DNA of 64,000 nucleotides from Marsupella aquatica. Its lineage: Eukaryota > Marchantiophyta. The stretch is taken from contig OZ316897.1 in the NCBI GenBank assembly GCA_973895155.1, positions 7,812,001 through 7,876,000 of the forward strand, written 5' to 3'. How positions within the stretch are numbered: position 1 is the stretch's first letter; each line of letters starts with the position of its first letter. Positions 24,665 to 36,780 of this stretch are shown here, piece by piece. Position numbers and translations under genes: made by a program. Under the pieces are notes generated by a model. It saw only the letters and a program-made list of their open reading frames with translations. It did not search any database and was not told the DNA's origin.

Positions 24665-25780
24665 ATGAGTAGTTCAGCAAATTTCGCTTCTTGTGAAGTC
24701 AGCAGATGCATATTGAGATTGGTACCACTTACGTTTGGATGGGTCGAATTTGTTTGTAAGTTGCAATGTACTGTACGATTAGCCTTTAGTTAAGTAGAGT
24801 CTTTGTGACCTATGGTATTGAGCTCTCCGGAGTGGGTTTGTTTGCAAACCGTATGCTGGAGATTATCAGAATATGTTCGATGTCAGCTGCTCGTTTCCCC
24901 CTGGCAGCTAGAAGGTGACCTATCTTCCACAATTTTTTCTTCATCCCGTTGGCAGTAACATCTATGTAGTGTTCCCCAGGGTGTAGTATTGGAGCACCCA
25001 CCCCACCTAATACATGTAGAGCTACTGCAACTTGACAAGATGCTTGTATTTGCCTCAAGACATGTTATGGGTTCAAGTCAGTCGGTAAATACTCCTGACC
25101 TTGAATGTTCTGGCTAAAGCTTATTGACATTGAATGATTCGATTTGAAATTCTCACTTGATGCCATTGCTTGGGCGACGAAATCTCACTTTGACTGCATT
25201 CAATTATGGTTTCTGTTGAGTAGCATTTGTTGTCTTAATTTACATCAAATTAATGGTTGAGCATAATTATGATCAAATCTCAAAGTTGATCAAAATCAGG
25301 TGTAGTCTAGCGATGGGTCTCATGGTTTGAATCCTCCAACTGGAACTTCTCGTTAATCTTTTGCTCAAAATCTTGACAAGACCCTTCCTCTATTGACCTA
25401 TCAACTGATCGATTCTTCTAGGCTTGTCGTATGCTGTGACAAATTCCTGGATTGCCACAACCTCTCCAACCATCTCGACCTCAACTTGAGTGACAAATTT
25501 CTGGATTGCCACAATCTCTTTAACCATCTGTACCTCAACTTCAGTCTTATATTCTTCCAGGCAGTTTGTTACATCATGTCCATCTAATCTATCCTTGCTC
25601 ATCAGGATGGATTGGAGACACCTCCATGCTAGTATCTTTTGGTCTCTCTTCCCTCTCTCTTGTGTGTCTCATTTTCTCACATTTGCCACATCTTGCCTTC
25701 TCATCATGTCCATGTTGGTTGCCATCATGTTAACCATATCTTTGATGGTTTACTCTTTCTCAAAAGTCTGAGTAAAAGTC
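24665..25780. other. 3' UTR and spacer
   Basis: No gene was recognised after the DUF707 stop. Short phrases resembling tRNA box B (GGGTTCAAGTC near 25070, GGTTTGAATCC near 25325) occur without a convincing box A partner, so no tRNA is called. Confidence 0.4.
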
Positions 25781-25794
25781 TCAATGTATTGATG

Positions 25795-26463
25795 CCTGTG
25801 CATTGTATAAAAGATGTCGAGGCGAGAAAAGATGTTGAGGCGAGAAAAGATGTCAATATGAGGAAAAGATATCGAGATAAAAAAATGAGAAAAGATGTCA
25901 ATGTGAAGAAAAGATACCGAGATGAAAAAAATGAGAAAAAGATACTGAAATGAAAAAAGCAAGGAAATGACATCGAGATGAAAAAAACCAAGAAAAGATA
26001 TTGAGGTGAGAAAAAGAAGTTGAGGTGAGAAAAAAATGTTGAGGAGAGAAATGATGGCGAAGTGACAAAGAGACACAAAGATGAAAGAAAGACCTCAAGG
26101 AGGGAAAAAATGTCAAGGATGAGGAAAAAATCTGAAGGTGAGAAAAAGATGACAAGATTAGAAAAACATAAGGTGTTGAGACAAGGAGAAGAAGTCGAGC
26201 CATGTGAAAAAAGATCTCAAGGAAGAAAAGATGCACAAGTGAGAAAAATTATTGCAATGAGATAAAGATATCAATGTGAAAAATATATAACTTAAGATAA
26301 AGATGTTGAGAAAAAATAAATATGTTAAGATTAGAAAAATATGTCAAGGCAGAGCGAAAACAAATATGCTTTGCGATGTAATGGTGAAACATGTTATGTG
26401 TGATCTTGAATGATTACATAGTTATTCTGGTTGTGTTCAATAATCCATGCATTGCATATAAAA
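25795..26463 (-). mobile_element. Inverted copy of the Helitron-like ACATCTTTT repeat
   Basis: The reverse complement of this block consists of the same ACATCTTTT/CTCACC units as 14289-14828, and its far end matches 14289-14380 (GATCACACATAA, CATGTTTCACC..TACATCGCAAA). The terminal hairpin is decayed (GTGCATTGTATA) and the CTAG end is lost. Open frames here are low-complexity and not genes. Confidence 0.5.
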
Positions 26464-26990
26464 ATTGGAGACCCGAGATAATGACCACCATATCATAGAG
26501 TTTAATTATGTATTGATGAGGTAGTTGTGGGCACGCTAAAGGGCAAGCATTTATTCTAAATGAGTTTCATTGATAAATTTGACAAAATCCAAAAAAATAA
26601 ATTTAGATGAAGGATCAAGAATGGTTCCCACTTTTCCAAGAGTTTGTTTTGGCCTCAAATAATTAGTTTTTAGCTTTTTGAAAAAAAATTCCCTAAGTTC
26701 ATGGCTCATTAAAAAATGTGTTCTTCACAATTTCATACACCCATTATAGTTTATTTCATATTCCTAGTTCTACATCTATTTCTTTTTAAATACAAAGGCT
26801 TTTAACATGTAATGATTGAAGTACCTCTATTAAATATACATGTGTACCAACAAGTTTTGGTGTTTCGCCATGTAGTGGTGAGGCATGTTATGTGTCCTTA
26901 AAATTGTGAATTTGTCGATATCCTCAATATGGTCATCCCTCATGTCCAGGAGACCATTATGTCTGGGAGACCATTTAAAGCAATGAATAA
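26464..26990. other. AT-rich repeat-like spacer
   Basis: GATGTAATGGTGAAACATGT near 26378 and GCCATGTAGTGGTGAGGCAT near 26866 form an imperfect direct repeat about 490 bp apart, possibly remains of an element. No gene is seen. Confidence 0.35.
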
Positions 26991-26999
26991 ATTAGTTTT

Positions 27000-27950
27000 T
27001 CTTTTGGTGACTCATCATATGGTCACCCCTCTTGTTCAAGAGGGCGTTTGAGAAATCCACAAATAGGTTTCTATCCAAGGCTTTTGATAGAGTGTGCAAA
27101 TATAAGTTTGGGATAGAATGGTGGCCCTTGGTGTCCCTTTGGAGATGAGAGTGGGAGTGGCACAACTCTATCAACACGCGCGTATCAAGTTCTCAGCAAG
27201 TGTTCCTGATGAAGTTCTTAGCACACTTGGAGGTATTTCAAGGCTGTCCACAATCACCACCGTTGTTTGAGATTTACATTGATCAACTTCATAAATTGTT
27301 GGAAGAAATGGGTGGAGAAAGAGTTCAATTGGGTATGGTGATTATTCAACTTCTTATCTTGCTGATGATGTGGTACTCTTGGCTTGCAACTAGACATAAC
27401 TACAACATCTCATGGTACTTGAACATTTTGGTAGACAATCTGGCATGCAAGTTAAATGAAGAAAAGCAAATGCATTTAAATTGGCACAAGGCAGGAGCTC
27501 TTTCTCTATTTTGAACGACAAAAGGTGGAGGTGGTGGTCACCTAGAATCCTTGGAGTGGAATTCTCAAACAATCTCAGTTGGGCATCATGTGCAAAGTCT
27601 AATGTGGCCAATGGTTACAAAGCTCTGTACAGCATGATCAGTAAGTGCAAGACAGCAAGTTTGGCCACATGGTCTCTTAAGAAGAAATTATTTACATTGT
27701 TGGTAAGACCTGTTATTGTATATGCGGTTCAGGCTTGGGGAGTTACTACTTCAAAGTCCACTTACGTCGAAGTTAAAAGCCATTCAGAAGCTCTTCCTTG
27801 AAATGGAGCTTGGGTGGAAAACCAAGCCACCTACATCTTGACACTTGCAGAGGCAGGCCTTTTGCCTTTGGAGGTAGAAGCTTGCCTCTTGACAATCAAG
27901 TATGTTATGCATATGAAGGTTACCTAAGCAAGCTTTTTGTTATTCAAGAG
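27000..27950 (+). pseudogene. LINE-type reverse transcriptase fragment
   Basis: Broken frames encode SYLADDVVLLAC (the (Y/L)ADD catalytic box), then ILGVEFSNNLSW, NGYKALYSM and WSLKKKLFTLLVRPVIVYAVQAWG, which is the typical order of the palm/thumb region in plant LINE and related non-LTR reverse transcriptases. Several stops and frameshifts separate the pieces and neither an endonuclease nor a 3' tail was recognised. It is a truncated, inactive copy. Confidence 0.72.
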
Positions 27951-29480
27951 CTTCTGGTTGGTATGCTGATGTGATAAGGTGGGCAGAAGCATGGGGATTA
28001 CCAGAGGATAAATGGCAAGGGCCTCCAAAGGCATTAAGCAAGGGATTGCAAGCTCCGACTCCCACTCCATTTCTGAGTCGGAGGCGGAGCTGGCCTGATA
28101 CTCCCTTAATCATCATGACAGGTAGAAGTTGTCCTGGGTTAGGGTAGGACAAGCGGGGGTTTTTCACGGCCAATAGCGCCTTGCCATGTGTCATGCATTC
28201 AATATGCCTGGAATGACCTCGGGTTAAGTACTTGAGTTAAAGCTAACCCATATCCGGAAAGGGGGTCAACTTAGGAATTTAAATAGTTTGGGGGACATGT
28301 TGATAATTATAGTCACTTTGGGGGATAAATTTGTCTAATGGATTTAGGGAATCAGCTTGAAAATTCTCTCACTAGGTCTCTCCCGGATGACTTACTTGTT
28401 AGCATTTACTTTTGAGCATTGTTTGCATTGCAATTCTGTCAGGTTAGCTCTAAATGCTGGATTTCTCTTGGGCAGGGACACGATTCATATGGAAAGGTAG
28501 CAGTTTTGAAGGCTTAACATCATCAGGTTTTTGAACATTCCGCAATCTGGTCCAACTGTCTTGTATTGAATTCGCTGTCTGTGTATTGCGTTATTTGTAG
28601 TGCATTTTATGCATTATATTGTAGTGAAAGTTGGAACAAGAACTTATCATCCTCTTATGAGCTCTGCATGTCCAGAAGAAATGAGTGACTTTTGTTGGTC
28701 CTGATGATGATTGTCAGTAAGGAAGAAATCTCTATTTAGTTCTAGCTATGATGCAGGAAGGAGGAGATAGACTATTAATAATTCCATGCGCTCGCACTGC
28801 TCACCTCTCCTTTACCCACCTGGTTCTTCTGCCCTCATCTTTCGCCAACACTTGTGAAGACTATTCCTTTTTGATCTTGTTGGTTCCTTGTGGGGATGTA
28901 CTTTGCGTTTGTCCCGCATGCCACCTTTATACCTAGCACCCTGCTACTGTCAATGTTCCTTTCTTTAGCAATGATTCTGCTCAGGCTAGCTCCCATTTCA
29001 TCAAATGAGAAAGTCCATCTTGGTAGCCTGGTTCAATGTGAGCAATGGTAGGCTTGAGCACATTCCTTGTTACTAGCTCTCATGAAGAAATAGATCGTGA
29101 GGAGAGGAGAAAAAAGAATGGGTGAAATGTTACTTGATGGACCTCATGTGTGATCCAGACAGTTGTGGACCGTCAATAAACTTACCCCAAATTGACAAGT
29201 AACAGTTTTCAATTTTGGGGTCTATCAATTATATAACTCAAATATTAAGCTTGGATGGACTGAGAGGATTGTTCTGCCCATCCTCATGGACTACATAAAG
29301 CCTTCAGTCAACTTACACCAGGAAAAAAAGTGACCCATTGCTTCTCGTAAGGAAGGACACTTCACTTTTGGTGAGGACTCCTCAAGTAGTCTCCAGGGAC
29401 CCAGACCAATTATTAACTGTTGGTTTCTTTGACAAACTTGTTCATTCATTGGGAGAATTTTCTAATCTTTGTTTAATCTA
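27951..29480. other. Intergenic, no gene recognised
   Basis: Only short chance frames occur. Nothing resembling a conserved protein or RNA was seen. Confidence 0.4.
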
Positions 29481-30050
29481 AAATTTTTCCAACATGTTCT
29501 CTAATGTCCAATCTACTAAAATGATGCTCCCATGGCCCACAATGTTGGTCTTTGAAAACCCCCATGGACCACATTTCCCAAAATTTGAGTTTAATTGTAA
29601 TAACTTGATGTTAGTATTTTACTTATTAATTTTCAGTTTTGAGTATGTGCTAGAAAAGTAGGTAACCTACACTTCCATGAACACGACTTGAATTTTTGGC
29701 CATTTTGGTTGAGTTATTCATCATGGATTGTGGGGGTGGGGGCGGAGAGGGTGATAAATTCTATTAGATTAGTTTTCATTGCGCTAAGATAAAGTATTCG
29801 GGCTTGTGTTTTTTAACTTCTAATGTAGTTGCCTTGCAGGTGCAAAATTTGGGCTTGTGTTTTTTAAGGTCTACTGTAGCTGCCTTGCATGTGCAAAATC
29901 AATACATGGTTTTTTTCCATAAAGACTCATAATAATCAAGTCATAAACCCAGAATTCCCAGATATCACCAAAATGTGGTACATGGGAGCACTTTTTTCAA
30001 CATGGTGGTCCATGGTGGTTTCACTTTGGGGCTCCATCTTCCTTATAAAT
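29480..30050 (-). repeat. Repeat related in inverted orientation to 18.94-19.04 kb
   Basis: At 29500-29580 the sequence ATGATGCTCCCATGG, then TGTTGGTCTTTGAAAACCCC, is the reverse complement of 18970-19040. A further piece (CATGGGAGCAC..ATGGTGGTCCATGG) lies at 29975-30020. The CCATGGGAG/CTCCCATGG phrases make internal hairpins. Probably two copies of one non-coding mobile element. Confidence 0.5.
29800..29901. repeat. Two 51-bp tandem copies
   Basis: GGGCTTGTGTTTTTTAA begins at 29800 and again at 29851, each followed by CTGTAG/ATGTAG, TTGCCTTGCA/CTGCCTTGCA and GTGCAAAAT. The copies are slightly diverged. Confidence 0.75.
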
Positions 30051-31136
30051 CTGCAACTATAAGCTAGAGTTGAGGCCTAGGCTTCTAAAGTGAAGCCTCT
30101 AGACCGTAACTCCATGGTTCATCATGTGGAATGATGAGAAATATTACTCATCAAAATCATTACTGTTTTTTGTTATGATTTCTATATATATATATATTAA
30201 AAATTGATCTTTATGATCCCACCATATTATATGTGCATAAATGGAATGTAGGATAGAAAAACTAGAGATATACATAGAAAAAAGTAATATGATATATTAT
30301 ATTTAATTATTAAAATGATGATATGTATGATAATTTTTTATCATTTTATTAATCTTTAAAATATGTAAATAAAAAATATATTTTGGTGATATTTTTATTA
30401 TACTTGTCCTTATTCATCCCAATTATTCATGTTCAAAGAATGGGTAGTCTAGACTATTTTGTATATATTGAAACGAAAAATAATTAATAATGTTTCGCGC
30501 GAACAAGGATGGCAGTACGCTACCGTATGCTGCATTAAAATATTGTTTCATTTGCGGTTCGGTGCCGACTTGACGTCGCTCCAAAGTGACTGCCATTGCG
30601 TGATGGACGAAGAAGGGCATCAGAGGGAAGGAACGAAAGAGATCGGTCGGTCCGTCTTGCTGTCTTTCGAACAAACATTCCTGATTGCGCGGGTCCAGTC
30701 CGAACGATCCAATTAATCCTGCGCCGCGTCAACGTCGACGTCGATACTACCGGTGCGTGCTGTGCTTCGAGCGAATGCCATTCCCTTCCGTAGCACACCA
30801 TTATTATGTTCGACAGAGCTGGGTTGGAAAACATTCAGGCAGGTCTTCAAAGGTAGATTCGACCTATTCCACGAGCTGCACGAGGAGGATTTTTATTTGA
30901 AGTGAATTGTCGATTCAGCGAACCAGTGAAATCCGGACGAGAGGTCGGAGAGGACGAGTGTAAGTTGCATAATTGGAGACGAGAAGAAGAGGGTAATTTT
31001 GGAGGTTGAGGAGGCACGACAAAGATTGCGGAAGAGTGTTTGAGTGATCGTTAAGGCTTCACGTTTCCGAAGTGAGCTGAGGAAGAAGAAGAGTTGAACT
31101 TTTCCGAGGGAGGCGTAACAGCGAGACTTCAGCAAG
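30051..31136. other. AT-rich spacer, then HIR gene promoter and leader
   Basis: Up to about 30480 the sequence is very AT-rich (TATATATATA near 30185). From about 30490 it becomes GC-balanced, and the last several hundred bases before ATG 31137 probably are promoter and 5' UTR. Small ORFs here are not supported. Confidence 0.45.
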
Positions 31137-33719
31137 ATGTCGACGGGGCTGATATGCGTGAATCAATCACAAGTGGGAATTGTCGAGAAATGGGGACGTT
31201 TCTCGCATGTGGCTCAAGCCGGCATGATGTGTCTCAATCCATTCGTGGGGGAGTTTCTAGCGGGTAAACTTACTCTGCGAGTGCAGTCCCTGGATGTCCG
31301 CTGCGATACTAAAACCAAGGTTTGCTTGCCTTCAGATCTTGTCCTTCACACTGACGTACAGCTGGCTTTCGATGAAGATCTTCAGGTTTGAGATGGGAAG
31401 TGAACTGCATGCGGTCCATAATTCATTCATTTTCTCAACCAACCGGACACTAAAGTGTGTGGGTTCCGAATGACCTACCGCAGGCAATGAAGTTTGGCTT
31501 TTCTGGATGCTAATCGCACAGGTTGAGTTTGCTCGGTCGCACTTCTGATTGCTTCATTTGTGGCCGCAGTACTTACAGCTGTGAATCTGGTCAAGTGGTG
31601 GGAATTGGTATAGAGGACAGCCTTCTCAGCCCAATTTTACCAGCCTACTAACTATTGAGTTGCAGGAAATCAGTGGCCATGACTAAGTTTTCGTTAATGC
31701 AGGTTTAGCTGGTGGTAACTTGTCACTGAAGACGAATTTCAGGGACTTGTGAAATTATGAATTGGCTAGCATAGTGTGGTTTGTTGATTGAGCCTCGGTG
31801 CTGAACACATATCTTACTGGGGTTTCACTTGATTGGGAGGGGCCTTGGTGTTATGTTGTTCGAAGGATTTTTTTTTGGGCGGATTCTCTGCAAGTGGCCT
31901 GATTAGGCCTATTGTTTATTCGGTCATGCGGGTTTTAGTTTTATCATCTATCAGTTATTTCAGGAGTGCTTCTCCTTGACGTCTGATATCTCGCCTTTAA
32001 ATGGTCATTTTGTGCAGGACAACGTGTTTGTGCTGGTGGTTTGCTCCATCCAATATCGTATTATCCGACAGCATGCCGATGATGCCTTTTATGAACTCCA
32101 AAACCCCAAGGAGCAGATCCAGTCTTATGTATTTGATGGTAGGATTTCATTTTCACTGAACCCTTTAGCAGTCTCAAATTGCAAGAACGTAAGTTCAAAT
32201 TAGAGTACATATGACCTTCACAGTTGCACTCATTTCTCTGGAGGTCATGGGCAGTTCCATCTTTTGGACAGACGCTGACTATTGTCCGGTGGAATTGTTA
32301 AAATATAGTCAGAACAGGTGCTTTGTTATTTGTTGCCCTTGCTGCAGTAATGATGCTAGTCTCACATACCGTCATTTTCCAAATTTTCAGTCGTGCGGGC
32401 CTGCGTTCCTAAAATGCTTCTCGACGACGTGTTTGAAAACAAGGATGATGTGGCAAGAAGTGTGTCAGACGAGCTCGAAAAGGTGAGAACCAAATGATCA
32501 AATTAAATTCATGCCATATCGATAGCACCGTAACTGTGAAAACTCTCCACCGTGATGGAGTGCAGAAGTAGAATTTTCTGGTTTAACGCAAGCAATCAAG
32601 ATTTTCTACTTCTTTTGTGTAGGATGATAAGGTGTTGCTGTAGGTAATAGTGCGGGTTGATGGAAGCCTGTTGGCGCCTAATCAGATAGTACAGGTACTA
32701 AGGCCCAGATTGCATTCATAGACATATTGACAAGTGATAAAGTTTTGTTACTCTTTTTGTGGAGGATGATTAGGTCTTGTCTATGGGCAGTAATGCGGGT
32801 TGATGGAAGCCTGTTGATTCCTAATCAGATAACACAGGTAGTGAGTGTGACATAGTGGTACTCGATTGCATGCATAGATAGATTGGTAGATCAAATCTAC
32901 TCTACCTTTTTCGTCCAAAACCTTGGTTTTCCGTATCTGATGAGGTAAGAGAACAACGAGGAACAGTTTTATGCACTTGGCTTGCCTGTTCACACCAATG
33001 GAGTCGACATGTAAAAGGCATATCTCAAATGTCCTGCTTTTCGGACTTGTGGATTGAAGTTGACTATCGGGTGTGCAAATAATGCAGGTTATGGGTGCAT
33101 ATGGCTTTAGCATTGAACAGACCCTGATTGTGGACATTGAACCTGACTCGACAGTTCGTCGCGCAATGAATGAGATCAATGCAGGTTGGACATTGCCGAA
33201 CACTGTCAACATTGCTGGACACTGAAGCTTATGTCTATGTTAAGGGCAACAGATTCTAGAGCATTTCTTTGTGCAGATGCAGTGCATTGCTTCTCTTGTC
33301 TGTTTCTCTTACTTTTCTATGTACTTTCGCTTTTCTATCCAGCGCAACGAATGAGAATGGCTGCAGTGGAGAAAGCTGAGGCTGAGAAAATCCTGCTGGT
33401 GAAACGTGCTGAGGGTGAAGCTGAGGCTAAATATCTATCTGGAGTCGGAATTGCACGACAGCGGCAAGCAATTACCAATGGTCTCCGAGACAGTGTGCTA
33501 TCCTTTTCAAGCAATGTAGCTGGAACATCTTCTAAGGACGTTATGGATATGGTTCTTCTAACGCAATACTTTGACACTATGAAAGAGCTTGGTGATAAAT
33601 CCAAGAACACCACCGTCTTCCTTCCCCACGGACCTGGCCATGTGCAGGACATTGCGTCGCAAATTCGGGATGGGACACTACAGAGCAATGCCGTTCCAGG
33701 AGGTCCTCTACCAAAGTAG
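31137..33719 (+). CDS. HIR: Hypersensitive-induced response (HIR) protein, SPFH/prohibitin family
   Basis: Exons 31137-31319, 32018-32138, 32391-32482, 33088-33184 and 33343-33719 are in phase and encode 289 residues, the usual HIR length. Landmarks: [133 protein letters not shown] and [10 protein letters not shown] proteins oligomerise on the inner face of the plasma membrane in lipid microdomains and take part in plant immune responses. The usual Met-Gly N-terminus needed for myristoylation is absent: the protein begins MSTGLICV. Membrane binding may then rest on Cys7 or hydrophobic contacts, which is inference. The gene looks intact. Confidence 0.95.
32621..32838 (+). repeat. Tandem duplication inside a HIR intron
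   Basis: AGGATGAT(A/T)AGGT, then GCGGGTTGATGGAAGCCTGTTG and CTAATCAGATA.(T/C)ACAGGTA, occurs at 32621 and at 32763, a period of 142 bp. It lies in the intron between exons 3 and 4. Each copy ends in an acceptor-like ACAG, but neither is needed for the coding model. Confidence 0.7.
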
Positions 33720-35145
33720 TCTGATCCAGGTGACTAGGATAAGTGACTTCAACAACATCAACCAGGTCTTCTCGTTTACTTGGGGGTTTTGGCTCTGGCT
33801 GGGAGCTACAGCCCGAGGCGACAGACAAACAACTGAGAGTTGGTTTTCAAATAATTGTCATACTTTCGATCTGTATATTTCATTGTAGGTTGTAAACCCT
33901 CTTTCTCTAAGACAATCAAACCCATGCAGCGGTTGTAAAAGATGGATCCAAACAGGTTAACATGGAAGAGAATTCGATATATTGAATGCTCTTCCTGTGG
34001 TCCTATTGGAAGCAATGCCTTAGTTAATACAGCCCTCTTTGTTTACGCCTTTCTGTCTCGTTTGTCTGCTTGGTTTTGTTGCATTTGGTAACCTTCTCTG
34101 ATTGTTTGGGAATGATGCACAGGTAGTCAGTGGAATAATACATCCTCTTGGCTGCAAACTGCCTAAGTTTTGATCCAAAAACACGAGACCTGGGCACACT
34201 TATTCTGCAAAGGACAACACATACGGAACGTTTCTGCAGCCAGATGAGCACGGGCCATGTGCTTGAGTCTAGAACCAGATGACCTTATCTTAGTAGAGGT
34301 CAGTCTTGCAAATAGTCGTTTGCATTTGATAGAGCTGGGATTAGTTGTGCGTCCTCGTACTAGTCACACACCACTCTACCACATGATCTCTTGGAAACCT
34401 CTTTGGCAGCCTCGTTGCAGACAGTAATAGGTGGAGAGTGTTTATGTATACCTGTATGCAGTAGATAGGGCGGGACCAAGGTGCAAAAGTTGTACGTCGA
34501 TACCGGCAATTCACTTTCTAAAGTTAAGGTTAAGTTGTGTTGTATAAGAGTGTAAATCGATCGAATGCTTAGAAGGTGGTTGAGGTTATCGTTTAGTGCA
34601 AGTGGATTGATGTGAGTCTGTCCAAGTTCAATTCCCATTTAAGTTCGTATTTTTGTGAGAGGTTTGTGTTTTATTGATGGTCTTCAAGAATTTAGTCAGT
34701 TGTCTACAGTTGTTCATTCAATTGATTGCCCATCTACACCATGGAAGCCAGCAGGCCCCCTGATGGATTCGAAAATATAACTGCAAGAAAGGATGTAAGA
34801 AACAAAGAGTGGGCATGCCTGAATCCTTAACAGGAAGAGCAATGCATATATCTGATGCCAAACTGAAGGGCATTCTCCGATAACATGTATGTCATTAGTA
34901 GCGAAAACCAAGAAGGAAGACAAAACCTCACGTCAAATCGTGCCCCCCAAAATCAAAATGTGAACAACGCCGTGCCAAAAGTCACTTCTATCGGAGATTG
35001 ATAACGTAACGCCAACAATTTAGGTAGGACTGTTCTCCACGCCCGAAATTCACTGGTGAACTCGAAATTTCTGATTACCAAGCAAGGTTTCTGGTGCTCA
35101 CAATACCAAAGAAAATCTGCAATTTTTCTGGTATTGACAAGCAAA
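33720..35145. other. HIR 3' UTR and spacer
   Basis: No gene was recognised. The first few hundred bases probably are 3' UTR of the HIR gene; the rest contains only chance frames. Confidence 0.4.
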
Positions 35146-35149
35146 TTGT

Positions 35150-35430
35150 CGTGTATGGCTTAGATATAGATCATGAATGATTTCCACATAAATTGTTGCC
35201 TATTATGGGTTAGCTATACATCATGAACGATAAATTATTGCTTATGGCTTAGCGGTAGATCATGAAATATTACTACATAAATTATTGCATGCTGCTTTTC
35301 TCTTACTGGATAAATGAGAAGTACTACCACATAAATTATTGCCTGTCGCTTTTCTCTTACTGAATGAATTATTGTGGATGGCTTAACTATAGATCATGAA
35401 GTAAAGTTAAGATACTACACTAAATTACAG
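35150..35430. repeat. Degenerate AT-rich tandem repeats
   Basis: Units containing ACATAAATTATTGC, ATGGCTTA, TATAGATCATGAA and GCTTTTCTCTTACTG recur four to five times with variable spacing. No coding potential. Confidence 0.6.
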
Positions 35431-35439
35431 CATATACAG

Positions 35440-35600
35440 TCCAAAGGGGCATGGCTGTGTGGTAGCTCACTCAAGTAATGACTTGTAGATCTTGGGTTCA
35501 AATGCTGTGGTTAATTTTTCCCTTTCTGTGAGATTTCACAAATTTCCCCTTAAAATTAAAATTAATCAAAAATTAATAAATTTTTCTTGGGCTTAATTTG
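35440..35600 (+). mobile_element. tRNA-derived SINE-like unit
   Basis: TGGCTGTGTGGTAGCTC at 35452-35468 resembles a pol III A box and GGGTTCAAATG at 35494-35504 a B box. The ~42-bp spacing is that of a tRNA gene, but the region cannot fold into a full tRNA. AT-rich sequence follows, as in SINE tails. Target duplications were not defined. Confidence 0.4.
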
Positions 35601-36780
35601 GAGTAGCTTTTGATTGGATGTTCTGAGTTAAAGAGACCGGCCTGATTATCTGGCCTTGAACATAATAGAGATGAGGAGAGGAGACCAGAAAAACCTGACC
35701 AGTGATCGCCAGAATTGTTTTAAGACCTTTCTTGGAGTATAGTTCAATCTAAAACCCCTACCTAGAGCTCCATTTTAGTTTGTAATCACAGTCTGGAAAA
35801 AGGTTACATCCTAGTTAGGACCCCTGCACAGAGCTCCATTATAGTTCATAAATGCTGTCCGGAAAGTAGAGTACGGACATGTAAACATTTTTGGAAGCCT
35901 TGTAATTTGTTGCCTGGAAATAACTCTATTCTGGACATAAATTATCTACTACAATGCATGTCTGGGCAGCCTAAACCTTACTCCAGGCTACTCCTGATCA
36001 GGTTTTCTTCACTTTCATATATATCACCCCTGACCAGACCTTCATTATTATACTATACATAATTACTGTCCAGAGAAGGGTTACTCCCGGCCGATTATGA
36101 ATAGGATAATGTCCTGGTTAGAGGGCATTATGAGATATAATGCCCTGAAAAATGAGGGTGGCAGCCCAAGTTTTGAGGGCATTATTCTCATAATGCCAGT
36201 AACTAGGACATTAATGTGCGTAAAAACTTGAATGATTTTTAGGTAACAAACAAGAAAAAATGAATCTCTGAATAGAAAATCCAAGCACAAGGGCCTGCAA
36301 TTGGCCAAAGGCATGAAAGAAGTTAAAAATAATCTTGTAATTTTGATACAAATTATTATGTTACTTTACTTGATAACACTATATTTGGGTTTTACCTTTC
36401 CTATTTTAGTGATACTTCAATTCACTTTGATGAGTCACGAGAACCACAATGAATACTCGTCGTTTACCCCCTTCTGTTTTTTGCGAGTCAACACGTACTG
36501 GCAACGGGCTGCAACCAGTGCATATTGGTTCGATATGTGTTGGGCACCGAGACTGTGAACAGTCGCCAAAGATGCATGGTTCAAACCAGCTTCCTCGAAA
36601 TGCCGGGCTCATGAACAGTGAATCCTATTACCACTAATCCACCCGAAATCACCCATTGTCAGCGGCAATTCCAAAATGGCGGGAAAGAAAAGAAAAGCTC
36701 AATTTCAGATGAACTACTGCTCTCGCCAGAGGTCGAGCCCAATCTAAGATTCGACATTCATTTGACGAATGTTATGAATT
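35601..36780. other. Spacer left of the MULE transposase gene
   Basis: No gene was recognised. The outer end of the MULE should lie in or near the right part of this stretch, but no terminal inverted repeat matching the 57-kb side could be identified by eye. Confidence 0.35.

Noticed and set aside
25040-25340. tRNA genes suggested by GGGTTCAAGTC and GGTTTGAATCC
   Set aside because: No matching A box and no cloverleaf could be drawn.
25639-26236. Several 100-codon frames on both strands
   Set aside because: Translations of ACATCTTTT-type repeats of the Helitron family, low complexity.
33335-33688. 117-codon minus-strand frame opposite the last HIR exon
   Set aside because: Shadow of the HIR coding sequence.
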